51,654 nt of DNA. Origin: Spirochaetaceae bacterium (lineage in GTDB: Bacteria > Spirochaetota > Spirochaetia > Treponematales > Rectinemataceae). The stretch covers positions 1 to 51,654 of the forward strand of contig JANXYQ010000015.1 of NCBI GenBank assembly GCA_025355995.1. The letters are read 5' to 3'. Below, in pieces: positions 17,594 to 27,482 of the stretch. The notes below the pieces were generated by a model. That model made no database searches and was not told the DNA's origin. It saw only the letters and a list, made by a program, of their open reading frames with translations. A program made the translations under genes and the position numbers. Within the stretch, counting starts at the first letter, position 1; each line of letters starts with the position of its first letter.

Positions 17594-18132
17594 GCGGATC
17601 GGGAGGCCAGGGCCTCCTCCTCGCGGGCATCGTGCTCGCCGAGGCCGCGATCCTCGACGACAAGAACGCGGTCCAGACCCAGAGCTACGGCCCCGAGGCG
17701 CGCGGCGGGTCGAGCAAGGCCGAGGTGGTGATCTCCGACGAGGACATCGACTACCCCAAGGCCACCGACCCCGACTACCTCCTGGCCCTCACGGCCGAGT
17801 CGTACAAGAGCTACGGCCCACTCATGGGCAAGGGCCTCATCATCGTCGACAGCTCGGTGCCCGTCTCCGCCGATATCGCGGCGCGCACCGTGTCCGTGCC
17901 CATACTCGAGACCGCGCGCGACAAGGTCGGCAAGAAGGTGGTCGCAAACATAGTCGCCCTCGGGGTGCTCGGCGGGCTGTCCAAGGCCGCGACCCGGACA
18001 AGCCTCGAGGCCGCGGTCAAAAGCCGCGTGCCCAAGGGCACCGAGGAGCTCAACGTCAGCGCCTTGCGCGCGGGCTTCGAGCTGGCCGAACTGGCCGCCT
18101 CGCAGCGCGGCGCCCGGAAGACCCAGGCTTAA
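17572..18132 (+). CDS. korC: 2-oxoacid:ferredoxin oxidoreductase, gamma subunit
   Basis: A 186-residue gamma subunit. It has the signature opening FRLSGSGGQGLLLAGIVLAEAA, then QTQSYGPEARGGSSKAEVVIS, both diagnostic for the POR/KorC gamma family. It completes a four-subunit oxidoreductase in the order D-A-B-C. The ATG at 17572 overlaps the korB end by 22 nt, so translation is coupled. The next gene (methylmalonyl-CoA mutase) starts 15 bp further on behind AAGGAAGGA, which puts the oxidoreductase and the mutase in one transcript. Confidence 0.93.
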   Translation: MRVEFRLSGSGGQGLLLAGIVLAEAAILDDKNAVQTQSYGPEARGGSSKAEVVISDEDIDYPKATDPDYLLALTAESYKSYGPLMGKGLIIVDSSVPVSADIAARTVSVPILETARDKVGKKVVANIVALGVLGGLSKAATRTSLEAAVKSRVPKGTEELNVSALRAGFELAELAASQRGARKTQA

Positions 18133-18147
18133 CAAAGGAAGGACGCG

Positions 18148-19815
<1,668 letters not shown>

Positions 19816-19824
19816 GGAGATTGT

Positions 19825-20223
19825 ATGGAGCGCAAGATACGCGTGCTGGTAGCGAAGCCGGGGCTCGACGGGCACGATCGGGGCGCCAAGGTGGTGGCCC
19901 GGGCCCTGCGCGACGCGGGGATGGAAGTGATCTACACCGGGCTGCGCCAGACTCCGGAGCAGATCGTCCAGGCGGCGATACAGGAAGACGTCGACGTCGT
20001 CGCGATGAGCATCCTCTCGGGCGCGCACAACCACCTCTTCCCGAGGGTCACGGCCCTCCTCGCCGAGAAGGGAGCCTCAGACGTGCTCGTCGTGGGTGGG
20101 GGCGTCATCCCCGAGGACGACATCCCCTTCCTCAAGGAGAAGGGCGTCGCGGCGGTTTTCGGCCCCGGCACGCCCACCGGGACGACCATCGACTTCATCA
20201 AAGCCAACGTCAAAAGGCTGTAG
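19825..20223 (+). CDS. mcmB: Methylmalonyl-CoA mutase, B12-binding subunit
   Basis: A 132-residue cobalamin-binding subunit. It has the base-off/His-on motif DGHDRG with axial ligand H17, MSILSGAH and VVGGGVIP, which together hold adenosylcobalamin. It pairs with the catalytic subunit encoded 9 bp upstream. GGAG immediately precedes its ATG. The complete length matches stand-alone McmB subunits, so this is not a fragment of a fused mutase. Confidence 0.95.
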   Translation: MERKIRVLVAKPGLDGHDRGAKVVARALRDAGMEVIYTGLRQTPEQIVQAAIQEDVDVVAMSILSGAHNHLFPRVTALLAEKGASDVLVVGGGVIPEDDIPFLKEKGVAAVFGPGTPTGTTIDFIKANVKRL

Positions 20224-20234
20224 GCCCCGCATCC

Positions 20235-21311
20235 ATGCTGGCGAGAGCGGCTCCCTCTCCCGAGGATATCGCGGTCAGGATCCTCCGCGGCGAGGAGCGG
20301 GCCCTCGCCCGCCTCATCACGGGGCTCGAGGACGGCGAGCCCTGGGCCTCCTCATCCCTGCGGGCCCTGCGCTCGGATTCGGCGTCGCATGGCTTCTCCC
20401 AGGTCGTGGGCGTGACGGGGCCGCCCGGCTGCGGCAAGAGCACGCTCGTCGACAAGCTGATCGGCATATACAGGGGGCGCGGAGAGCGGGTCGCCGTCCT
20501 CGCCGTGGATCCCTCGAGCCCCTTCACCGGCGGGGCGATACTCGGGGACCGCATACGCATGCAATCCAGGGCCGCCGGCGCTGCGATCGATGAGGGGGTC
20601 TTTATCCGGAGCCTCGCCTCGCGGGGCCGGCTCGGCGGCCTCTCGCGGGCGACCGCCCAGGCCTCGCGGGCCCTCGAGGCCGCGGGCTACGGGGTCATCC
20701 TCGTCGAAACCGTGGGCATAGGGCAGTCCGAGGTGGACGTAGCCCGGCTCGCGGACGCGGTCGTCCTCGTCGCGATGCCCGGCTCGGGCGACGACATCCA
20801 GACGATCAAGGCCGGGGTGATGGAGATAGGCGACGTCTTCGTCGTCAACAAGGCCGACCGCGAGGGCGCCGACAGGACCGTCCGCGAGATCCGCTCGATG
20901 CTCGAGGTGGCGGCCGACCTTGCGGCGGGCAGGGAGCCCATGGCCGCTCCCGATACCCTCGTCGGGCACCACGCCTTCGCGCCTGCGAGGGGCGGCGCGC
21001 ACGGATCCCCGAGCCTGCCTCCCGTTTTGAAGACCGTAGCCGAGACTGGCGAGGGCGTGGCCGAGCTCGCCTCGGCCCTCGACGGGCTGTGGGCTACATC
21101 GAAGGCCGGAGGGGAGCTCGAGGCGAGGCGCAAGCGCGGGGCCATCGCCGAGGCGAGGGCGCTGCTATCGGAACGGGTCCTCGACGAGCTCGAGGCCCTC
21201 GAGGGCGACCTCGAGGATAGACTGGCGGACGAGATAGTCAGGGGCGAGCGCGAGGCGGCCGAGGCGGCCGACCTCCTCTTCGACTCCATACGGAAGGGAG
21301 GGCGGACATGA
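20235..21311 (+). CDS. meaB: MeaB-type GTPase, chaperone of methylmalonyl-CoA mutase
   Basis: A 358-residue G3E P-loop GTPase of the MeaB/ArgK family. It has Walker A GPPGCGKS (62-69), VDPSSPFTGGAILGDRIRM, the Walker B-like ETVGIGQSEVDV, and the base-recognition NKAD. MeaB loads and protects the adenosylcobalamin of methylmalonyl-CoA mutase, which matches its position directly after the two mutase subunits. The ATG at 20235 lies 11 bp after mcmB without a strong Shine-Dalgarno sequence, suggesting coupled translation. Its stop overlaps the epimerase ATG. Confidence 0.94.
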   Translation: MLARAAPSPEDIAVRILRGEERALARLITGLEDGEPWASSSLRALRSDSASHGFSQVVGVTGPPGCGKSTLVDKLIGIYRGRGERVAVLAVDPSSPFTGGAILGDRIRMQSRAAGAAIDEGVFIRSLASRGRLGGLSRATAQASRALEAAGYGVILVETVGIGQSEVDVARLADAVVLVAMPGSGDDIQTIKAGVMEIGDVFVVNKADREGADRTVREIRSMLEVAADLAAGREPMAAPDTLVGHHAFAPARGGAHGSPSLPPVLKTVAETGEGVAELASALDGLWATSKAGGELEARRKRGAIAEARALLSERVLDELEALEGDLEDRLADEIVRGEREAAEAADLLFDSIRKGGRT

Positions 21312-21715
21312 AAGCGCTCAAGCTGGATCACGTCGGGATCGCGGTCGAGAGCCTGGACGAGGCGCTCAAGCTCTACTCAGGCCTCCTCGGCCTGGAATTG
21401 AAGGGCACCGAGGTCGTCGAGGAGCAGAAGGTCAGGACCGCCTTCCTCCCCTTGGGGGACACGGAGATGGAGCTTCTCGAGTCCACCGACCCGGAGGGCC
21501 CGATAGGGAAATTCATCGCGAGCAGGGGGCAGGGGGTGCAGCACCTCGCCTTCCGCGTGGACGACATAGACGCTGCCCTCGCGGAGCTCAAGGCGGCGGG
21601 GGCGAGGCTCATCGACGAGAAGGCCCGCTACGGGGCGGGCGGCGCGCGCATCGCCTTCCTCCACCCCAAGGCCACGGGCGGGGTCCTTGTCGAGCTCTGC
21701 GAGCGTAAGGCATAA
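21308..21715 (+). CDS. mce: Methylmalonyl-CoA epimerase
   Basis: A 135-residue vicinal-oxygen-chelate protein that interconverts (R)- and (S)-methylmalonyl-CoA. Metal-ligand positions are visible: LDHVGIAV with H8, QHLAFRVDD with the second His, and VLVELCE with the Glu near the C-terminus. Two beta-alpha-beta-beta-beta modules fit the family, and the length is normal. It overlaps meaB by 4 bp (ATGA). Its role fits the pathway order, because the downstream carboxyltransferase uses the S isomer. Confidence 0.94.
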   Translation: MKALKLDHVGIAVESLDEALKLYSGLLGLELKGTEVVEEQKVRTAFLPLGDTEMELLESTDPEGPIGKFIASRGQGVQHLAFRVDDIDAALAELKAAGARLIDEKARYGAGGARIAFLHPKATGGVLVELCERKA

Positions 21716-21751
21716 TGACAAAAGTATGAATTTTGTAAATTGGAGATAAGC

Positions 21752-23296
21752 ATGGAAGAGAAGATACGGAAGCTCGGCGAGCGGCGGGGCAAGGTACTCG
21801 AGGGAGGCGGGCTCAAGCGAGTGGTCGCCCAGCACGAGAAGGGCAAGATGACGGCGCGCGAGCGGATAGCGGCGCTGCTCGACCCGGGGAGCTTCGTCGA
21901 GCTCGACGCCTTCGTCGAGCATCGCTGCGCCGAGCTCGGGATGGACGAGGTCGTGGCGCCGGGCGAGGGCGTGGTCATCGGCTACGGCCTGGTCGACGGC
22001 CGGCAGGTCTTCGTGTTCGCACAGGACTTCACGGTCATAGGCGGCTCCCTGGGCGAGGCCCACGCGAAGAAGATCTGCAAGGCCATGGACATGGCTATGA
22101 AGGTCGGCGTGCCCTGCATCGGGATCGAGGACTCGGGCGGGGCCCGCATCCAGGAGGGCGTCGACGCCCTCGCGGGATACGGCGACATCTTCTACCGGAA
22201 CACCCTCGCCTCGGGCGTGATCCCGCAGATCTCCGCGATCATGGGGCCCTGCGCGGGAGGGGCCGTCTACTCGCCCGCCCTGACCGACTTCGTCTTCATG
22301 ACCGACAAGACTTCCAACATGTTCATCACCGGCCCCCAGGTGATCAAGGCGGTCACCGGCGAGGACGTCACCGCCGAGGCCCTCGGCGGCGCGACGGTCC
22401 ACGCGGCGACGAGCGGCGTCGCCCACTTCGCTTTCCCGGACGAGGCAGCGACCGTAGCCGGAATCAAGAAGCTCCTCTCCTATCTGCCCCAGAATAACGT
22501 CGAGGACCCGCCCCTCGTCGACTCGGGCGACCCGGCGTCGCGCTCCGACCCCGGCCTCGCCGACCTCATGCCCGACCTGCCCAACAAGCCCTACGATATC
22601 CGCGACGTCATCGCGCGCGTCTTCGACTCGGGCGACTACTTCGAGGTGCAGCCCCTCTACGCGATGAACATGGTCACCTGCTTCGCCCGCCTCTGCGGCA
22701 GGACCGTGGGCATCGTCGCGAACCAGCCCAAGATAATGGCCGGCGTCCTCGATATAAACGCGTCGGACAAGGCCGCGCGCTTCATCCGCTTCTGCGACGC
22801 CTTCAACATCCCCCTCGTGACGCTGGTCGACACCTCCGGCTATCTCCCGGGCGTCGGCCAGGAGCACGGCGGCGTCATCCGCCACGGCGCCAAGATCCTC
22901 TACGCCTACTCCGAGGCGACGGTGCCCAAGCTCACGGTGATACTGCGCAAGGCCTACGGCGGCGCCTACATCGCGATGTGCAGCCGCCACCTCGGCGCCG
23001 ACCAGGTCTTCGCCTGGCCCTCCGCCGAGATAGCGGTCATGGGGCCCGACGGCGCCGCCAACATCATCTTCAAGCGCGAGATCGACGAGGCGGCCGACCC
23101 CGCCGCCCTGCGCAAGGCAAAGATCGCCGAGTACAAGGCCGAGTTCGCCAACCCCTACAAGGCGGCCCGGCGAGGCTACGTCGACGACGTGATCGATCCC
23201 TCCGAGACGAGGTCGCGCCTCGCCGCGGCCCTGGCCATGCTGGGGGGCAAGCGCGAGCGCGGGCCCAGCCGCAAGCACGGCAACATGCCGATGTGA
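21752..23296 (+). CDS. mmdA: Methylmalonyl-CoA carboxyltransferase 12S / decarboxylase alpha subunit
   Basis: A 514-residue carboxyltransferase of the MmdA/PccB/12S family. It moves the carboxyl group of (S)-methylmalonyl-CoA onto biotin, giving propionyl-CoA. Two crotonase-like halves are seen, with the oxyanion-type glycine motifs SGGARIQEGV and MGPCAGGAVYSPAL, and later VDTSGYLPGVGQEHGG and RKAYGGAYIAM. I chose ATG 21752, 6 bases after GGAG (21742-21745); an ATG at 21740 has no such site. The next genes are an OadG-like anchor and a biotin carrier. Propionyl-CoA carboxylase beta is a less likely alternative, as no biotin carboxylase is nearby. Confidence 0.93.
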   Translation: MEEKIRKLGERRGKVLEGGGLKRVVAQHEKGKMTARERIAALLDPGSFVELDAFVEHRCAELGMDEVVAPGEGVVIGYGLVDGRQVFVFAQDFTVIGGSLGEAHAKKICKAMDMAMKVGVPCIGIEDSGGARIQEGVDALAGYGDIFYRNTLASGVIPQISAIMGPCAGGAVYSPALTDFVFMTDKTSNMFITGPQVIKAVTGEDVTAEALGGATVHAATSGVAHFAFPDEAATVAGIKKLLSYLPQNNVEDPPLVDSGDPASRSDPGLADLMPDLPNKPYDIRDVIARVFDSGDYFEVQPLYAMNMVTCFARLCGRTVGIVANQPKIMAGVLDINASDKAARFIRFCDAFNIPLVTLVDTSGYLPGVGQEHGGVIRHGAKILYAYSEATVPKLTVILRKAYGGAYIAMCSRHLGADQVFAWPSAEIAVMGPDGAANIIFKREIDEAADPAALRKAKIAEYKAEFANPYKAARRGYVDDVIDPSETRSRLAAALAMLGGKRERGPSRKHGNMPM

Positions 23297-23604
23297 TGGC
23301 GGGCATGCAGAACTACCTTCCGCTAGCCATCGTGGCCGCGGCCCTCGTCCTCGCCTCCCTGCTCGGGAGGGCCGCCGGCAAGCGCGCGCGCGCCCGGGCC
23401 GGCTCGCGGCCCGCCGCCAAGTCCGGCTCCCCCGCCGAGGGAGAGTTGATCGCCGTGATCGCGGCGGCGGTGGCCGCGGCGAGCGGCATGGAGAGCGGCT
23501 CCTTCAGGATCGTCGGCGTCCAGGGCTCGTCCCCTTCCTTCGCGCAACGCGGCTTCAACACCCCGGCATGGGGACACGTAGACAGGTTCCTTCAAGGAGA
23601 ATGA
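23296..23604 (+). CDS. OadG/MmdC-like small membrane subunit
   Basis: A 102-residue protein with one N-terminal membrane helix (residues about 7-24), a basic and flexible linker, then LIAVIAAAVAAASGMESGSF and a C-terminal NTPAWGHVDR. The order is helix, IAAAVAA motif and a W-x-x-x-x-R ending, as in the gamma/delta subunits of biotin-dependent decarboxylases. Those subunits anchor the biotin carrier and carboxyltransferase at the membrane. The ATG overlaps the mmdA stop (TGATG). No beta subunit (OadB/MmdB, the sodium pump) is in the window, so this subunit is the main clue that the complex may be membrane-linked. Confidence 0.75.
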   Translation: MAGMQNYLPLAIVAAALVLASLLGRAAGKRARARAGSRPAAKSGSPAEGELIAVIAAAVAAASGMESGSFRIVGVQGSSPSFAQRGFNTPAWGHVDRFLQGE

Positions 23605-23605
23605 T

Positions 23606-23998
23606 ATGAAGAGCTACAAGATAACCGTCGACGGCCAGAGCTACGACGTCACCGTCGAGGAGCTGGGCGCCGCGGCCGCCGGCCCTGCCCAGGCCAAGCC
23701 GGCAGCCGTCGCGGGCGCCAGGCCCGCGCCCGTCTCGCCGCCCGGCTCGGCGGCCTCGGCTGGCGCCGCCCCTGTAGTGGCGGGCGCCGCTCAAGTGAAG
23801 GCGCCGATGCCCGGCACCCTCCTGAGCTACAAGGTAGCCGTAGGCCAGGCGGTCAAGCGGGGCGAGGTCCTCTTGATCCTCGAGGCGATGAAGATGGAGA
23901 ACGAGATAGTCGCCCCGGGGGATGGCGTCGTGAAGGCGCTGTGCGTGGCCGAAGGTGCGTCCGTGAACACCGGGGACCCGCTGATAGAACTGGGCTGA
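23606..23998 (+). CDS. Biotin carboxyl carrier protein of the carboxyltransferase complex
   Basis: A 130-residue biotinyl protein. A short N-terminal domain (MKSYKITVDGQSYDVTVEEL) is followed by an Ala/Pro-rich swinging linker (about 21-63) and a biotinyl domain with KAPMPGTLLS and EAMKMEN, where K96 would carry biotin. It shuttles CO2 between the 12S-type subunit (mmdA) and an acceptor, either the 5S protein (pyruvate) or a decarboxylase. It matches the 1.3S subunit of transcarboxylase and MmdC/GcdC carriers. It is the last gene of the operon that begins at korD, and it faces the convergent cyclase gene 6 bp away. Confidence 0.93.
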   Translation: MKSYKITVDGQSYDVTVEELGAAAAGPAQAKPAAVAGARPAPVSPPGSAASAGAAPVVAGAAQVKAPMPGTLLSYKVAVGQAVKRGEVLLILEAMKMENEIVAPGDGVVKALCVAEGASVNTGDPLIELG

Positions 23999-24004
23999 TA
24001 AGCG

Positions 24005-26083
24005 TCAGGAGAGGTTCAGCTTGCGGATGATCCGCGAGTAGTACTGGGTGGCCTCGTCCTCGGGCATCTTCGCGCCCACTTGCTTGAACAACGCCAGGGC
24101 CTCTACGTACTCCAGCCGGTAGAAGGCCTCGAGGGCGGCCTCGAAGGCGCTCTTGATCTCGTCCTTCCGCGAGCGGAGCTCCTCCGGGTCGCCGTCGTAG
24201 AGCTCGAAGACGGGGACCACCTCGCGCTTGCCCTTCACGCCGATCTTGCCCAGGTAGCGGGTACGGTACTCCGAGGGGTCCGCGAGGCCGCGGAGTATGC
24301 TCTCGCTCGCGACCACGCCGACGCCGAAATCCTTGGAGATGCTTTCCATGCGGCTGGCGACGTTCACCGCGTCGGAGATGACCGTCCCGTCCATGCGCTC
24401 GTTCTCCCCGATCGTGCCGAGCATGATGCCGCCGAAATGTATGCCGACGCCGATCCTGATCGGGGCGTCGCCGGCCGCGGCCCGCTGGAGGTTGTACTCG
24501 TCCAGCCTCTGGTGCATGTCGATCGCGCAACGCGCCGCGTCCTCGCTCGAGCCGGGGAAGAGGGCCATGATCCCGTCCCCCATGTACTTGTCGACGAAGC
24601 CGCCGTTGCCCCTGATCGTGGGGCCCATCCTGGCGAGGTACTGGTTGATGAAGCGGAAGGTATCCTCGGGCGACAGCCGCTCCGAGAGGGTCGAGAAGGA
24701 GCGGATGTCCGCGAACATCACCGCCATGTCCTGTCTCGCGTTGTCGCCCAAGGCCACCTGCTCGACCGAGGACTTGCCGAGCATGTCCATGAATTCCTTC
24801 GGCACGAAGCGCTTCATGGCCTTGTTCGTCCGCGCGAGCTCGGCCGAGAGGGCCTCCGTCGTCGAATATGCCCCCGCCAGCTTGCGCGTGATGACGAGGG
24901 ACATGGAGAAGACGAAGATCAGGAGGCCGTACTGGATGATGAAGGTGCCCCGTATCCTGCCGTTCGCGACGAGCATGTCGAAGATGGCCGATGCGAAGAA
25001 CAGGGCGAAGCCGCCGAGGAAGAGCAGGGAGCCGCGCTGGCGGGAAAAAATCGCGACGACGAGAACCGCGATGAGGTAGATGCCCGCGACGCCGGTGAAG
25101 GCCTGGAAATAGGGCAGGAACAGGGCCGCGGCCCTGGTGTCCCCGAAGGCGATGGCGAGGCTGTAGGCTCCGCAGACCGCGAGGGCGATCCAGGTGGCGA
25201 TCCGCTTGGAGGGCAGCGGGAAGAGCGTGGATATGAAGCGGATCGTGATCAGGACCGGCAGGGAGAAGGTCAGGTAGCCCAGGCGGAAGAGCCATATCCA
25301 GGGCAGGCCGGGGAGCAGGTCCAGTATGAAGTACTCGTCGTAGCAGGTGATGCGAAGGGCCAGGAGGAGGCAGAGCAGGCCGAAATACAGGGGAGGGCGC
25401 TCCGAGGGCCTGAACGCGAAGAGGGCCAGGTAGTAGAGGCCCATCGCCAGGATCGCGCCTATGGCGAAGAGCTCGAAGAGCCGCAGCCTGTCCCTGATGC
25501 CGGCGACGGCGCCGTAGTCGCCCAGGACCATGCCCGTCCTGAGGCCGCCCGAGCGGTCGGCGAAGTTGGAGATATGCACGACGATGTCGGCCGCGCCTTC
25601 CCGCGTCGGGCGGACGATCGCGAGTCTCGAGCCCCATCCCGGCCTTTCCGAGGCGGAGTCCGGGCCGGGAGAGCCGAAGGCCATGGCCTCGGTGCCGTTC
25701 ACGTAGACTCGTGCGGCTGAGAGGAAGGATCCCATCCGCAGGCCCCAGTCCCGCGCGGGGTCCAGTCCCGTCACCAGGAGGCGGTAGGTCGCGAAGCCGG
25801 TGGGCGGATAGGAGCGGGCGTAGTTCTTCCATTCGCCGGGAAGGCGGCCGTAGGCTTGGTTGGGCCCCTCTCCAGAGGCGAAATCCTCCGGAGGCGCGAA
25901 GGAGCCCCAGCGGAATTCCCACTCGCCGTCGAGGGACGCGACGTCTCCGCGCGCAAGTCCGGAGAGGTCCAGGCGCCCGAGCCTCGGGCCGTCCGACCGT
26001 AGGGCCTGGGCTGACGGGGCGGGCTGGAGCGCGAGGGCGATAATGATCGCGGTCAGTGGAAGGAGGCGGGAAAGCTTATGCAT
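24005..26083 (-). CDS. Membrane adenylate cyclase with 7TM-DISM sensor
   Basis: A 692-residue sensor cyclase. It has a signal peptide (MHKLSRLLPLTAIIIALAL), an extracellular beta-sandwich domain of the 7TMR-DISM type (about 35-190, with SLDGEWEFRWG and ATYRLLV), seven membrane helices (about 200-400), a short coiled coil, and a class III cyclase domain. Metal aspartates are in MFADIRSFS and YMGDGI. The purine-reading positions look like Lys (VDKYMGDG) and Thr (DGTVISDAVN), which suggests ATP and class IIIb. It would make cAMP in response to an extracellular carbohydrate-like ligand (inference). The start could also be GTG at 26101; I prefer the ATG at the signal peptide. Confidence 0.9.
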   Translation of the reverse strand: MHKLSRLLPLTAIIIALALQPAPSAQALRSDGPRLGRLDLSGLARGDVASLDGEWEFRWGSFAPPEDFASGEGPNQAYGRLPGEWKNYARSYPPTGFATYRLLVTGLDPARDWGLRMGSFLSAARVYVNGTEAMAFGSPGPDSASERPGWGSRLAIVRPTREGAADIVVHISNFADRSGGLRTGMVLGDYGAVAGIRDRLRLFELFAIGAILAMGLYYLALFAFRPSERPPLYFGLLCLLLALRITCYDEYFILDLLPGLPWIWLFRLGYLTFSLPVLITIRFISTLFPLPSKRIATWIALAVCGAYSLAIAFGDTRAAALFLPYFQAFTGVAGIYLIAVLVVAIFSRQRGSLLFLGGFALFFASAIFDMLVANGRIRGTFIIQYGLLIFVFSMSLVITRKLAGAYSTTEALSAELARTNKAMKRFVPKEFMDMLGKSSVEQVALGDNARQDMAVMFADIRSFSTLSERLSPEDTFRFINQYLARMGPTIRGNGGFVDKYMGDGIMALFPGSSEDAARCAIDMHQRLDEYNLQRAAAGDAPIRIGVGIHFGGIMLGTIGENERMDGTVISDAVNVASRMESISKDFGVGVVASESILRGLADPSEYRTRYLGKIGVKGKREVVPVFELYDGDPEELRSRKDEIKSAFEAALEAFYRLEYVEALALFKQVGAKMPEDEATQYYSRIIRKLNLS

Positions 26084-26144
26084 GCCCGGGGATGCTAGCA
26101 CGGGCGGGAACCATGATCAAGTTCGCCGGCTACTCCGATCGAAT

Positions 26145-27353
26145 CTATTCGCTGAACATGTTCTGGTGGATGTCGGTCCTCTCCAGTCTCCAGTCCAGGG
26201 ACCAGTAGTCCGAATGGCGCTCCAGGGTGGCGCTGAGCTTCACGATGCCCGCCTCGACCTCGGCCTCCTTCTCGCCCTCCGCCCCCGAGGGGATGGCGAT
26301 GCTCATCGAGGCGGGCGCGGCATCCGCCGAGCCGGCGCTCAGGGTGAAGTCGAGAACGAGGAAGCCTTCGCCGAGCCGGGGCTTCGCGTCGAATTTTACC
26401 GTAACGTCCCTGCCCGTCCGGTCCTGGAATGAGAGCTCCTTCGCGAAGGCGAGCTTGGGCGCGGGCGCCCCGGGCTTGGACTCGGCGTCGGGCGCCTTTA
26501 TCGAGGCCGTGCCCAGCTCGATGAGGCGGTAGAGGATATCGTTGAAGTGCCGCGTCGGGTCGCGCAGCGTCACGCGCTTGTTCGGCTCGACGTCGAAGGC
26601 GGCTTCCCAGTCGTGGAAGCTGACCTCGGGCAGCTTCACGACGCCGAAGCTCCGGTCCAGGTGGACGCGCACGCGGTGCTGCCCCGGGCTCAAGCGGTCG
26701 AATATGAGGGGGACGGTCCCGTCCCCGGTCGTGTAGCCGACGAACTGCTCGTCGAGGAAGACCTCGGCCCTGATTATCGGGGAGAAGAGCGCCAGGCTGC
26801 CCGGGGTCTCGTCGCGCAGCGAGACGAGGGAGCGCGACCGGCTCGGGTCGGCGAAGGCGGCCTGCCTACCGGTGAGCCTCAGCACGACCTGCTCGGCGAG
26901 CTTGTGCACGAGGTTCTCGCTGCTCCCGCGATCGCGGAAGACGGCCCTCTTGGCCGTGGCCGTGTCGGTGAGCGAAAGGGTGAGGAGGACGTCGGAGCCG
27001 AGGAAGACGAACTCGCCGGAGAGGAGCCAATCGGCTCCGGCTAGGCGCCCGGCCGCGGCGGCTGAGTCGGCATCCTGCCCCAGGGCGCTCAGGGTCAGCT
27101 CCTTCTCCTTCAGCACCGCATCGAGGTTCCGCCGATCCGCCAAGGCGATGTCCCCCCTGCTGCCCAGGTCGAAGGCGAGTATGCCCTGGACGATGCCCGA
27201 GAGGTAGTCGACCCTGGGATCCATGCCGGCGTTCGCGATCTCGAGGACTGCGACGGTCGGTACGGCGGGGGCGGCCGCGGCGGGCGGCGATGCGGCGAGG
27301 GCGAACAGCAGGCAGAGCACGCACGCCGCGGAGCTCGGGGCTTTCCTTATCAT
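26145..27353 (-). CDS. Exported CsgG/FlgO-like protein with PEGA-like region
   Basis: A 402-residue exported protein. It has a signal peptide (about 1-28, ACVLCLLFALAAS), then a CsgG/FlgO-type domain (PTVAVLEIANAG, DIALADRRNLDAVLKEKELT, AGRLAGADWLLSGEFV), and a PEGA-like beta segment (AEVFLDEQFVGYTTGDGTVP). The N-terminal domain resembles that of the divergent protein at 27483, so the two are probably homologous partners. Such proteins act in the periplasm or at the outer membrane; no precise function is known for this one. The frame is open up to 27407, but the signal peptide begins at 27353. Confidence 0.65.
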   Translation of the reverse strand: MIRKAPSSAACVLCLLFALAASPPAAAAPAVPTVAVLEIANAGMDPRVDYLSGIVQGILAFDLGSRGDIALADRRNLDAVLKEKELTLSALGQDADSAAAAGRLAGADWLLSGEFVFLGSDVLLTLSLTDTATAKRAVFRDRGSSENLVHKLAEQVVLRLTGRQAAFADPSRSRSLVSLRDETPGSLALFSPIIRAEVFLDEQFVGYTTGDGTVPLIFDRLSPGQHRVRVHLDRSFGVVKLPEVSFHDWEAAFDVEPNKRVTLRDPTRHFNDILYRLIELGTASIKAPDAESKPGAPAPKLAFAKELSFQDRTGRDVTVKFDAKPRLGEGFLVLDFTLSAGSADAAPASMSIAIPSGAEGEKEAEVEAGIVKLSATLERHSDYWSLDWRLERTDIHQNMFSE

Positions 27354-27400
27354 GGAGAGACTATGACCTACCGCGCCTCCGTGATCAACTGCGTGAAACC

Positions 27401-27429
27401 TTGACATGTGGAAGAATCGATGGGATATT
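27401..27429 (+). promoter_or_regulatory. Putative promoter of the 27483 operon
   Basis: TTGACA (27401-27406), a 17-bp spacer and GATATT (27424-27429). The -35 is perfect and the -10 matches 4 of 6. It lies in the gap between the two divergent CsgG-like genes, 54 bp before the GTG start. Confidence 0.5.
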
Positions 27430-27482
27430 TCTTAGGCTTCGCCAGAGACCGCATATTTATATTTTTATAAAAGAGGTACCCC

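Noticed and set aside
18133-18147. Cobalamin riboswitch expected before the B12-dependent mutase
   Set aside because: Only 15 bp separate korC from the mutase gene and they hold the ribosome-binding site; the korD leader region shows no B12-box that I can recognise.
24080-25720. Long antisense frame opposite the cyclase gene
   Set aside because: The minus-strand cyclase has clear domains and membrane helices; the antisense product is charged, repetitive and motif-free.
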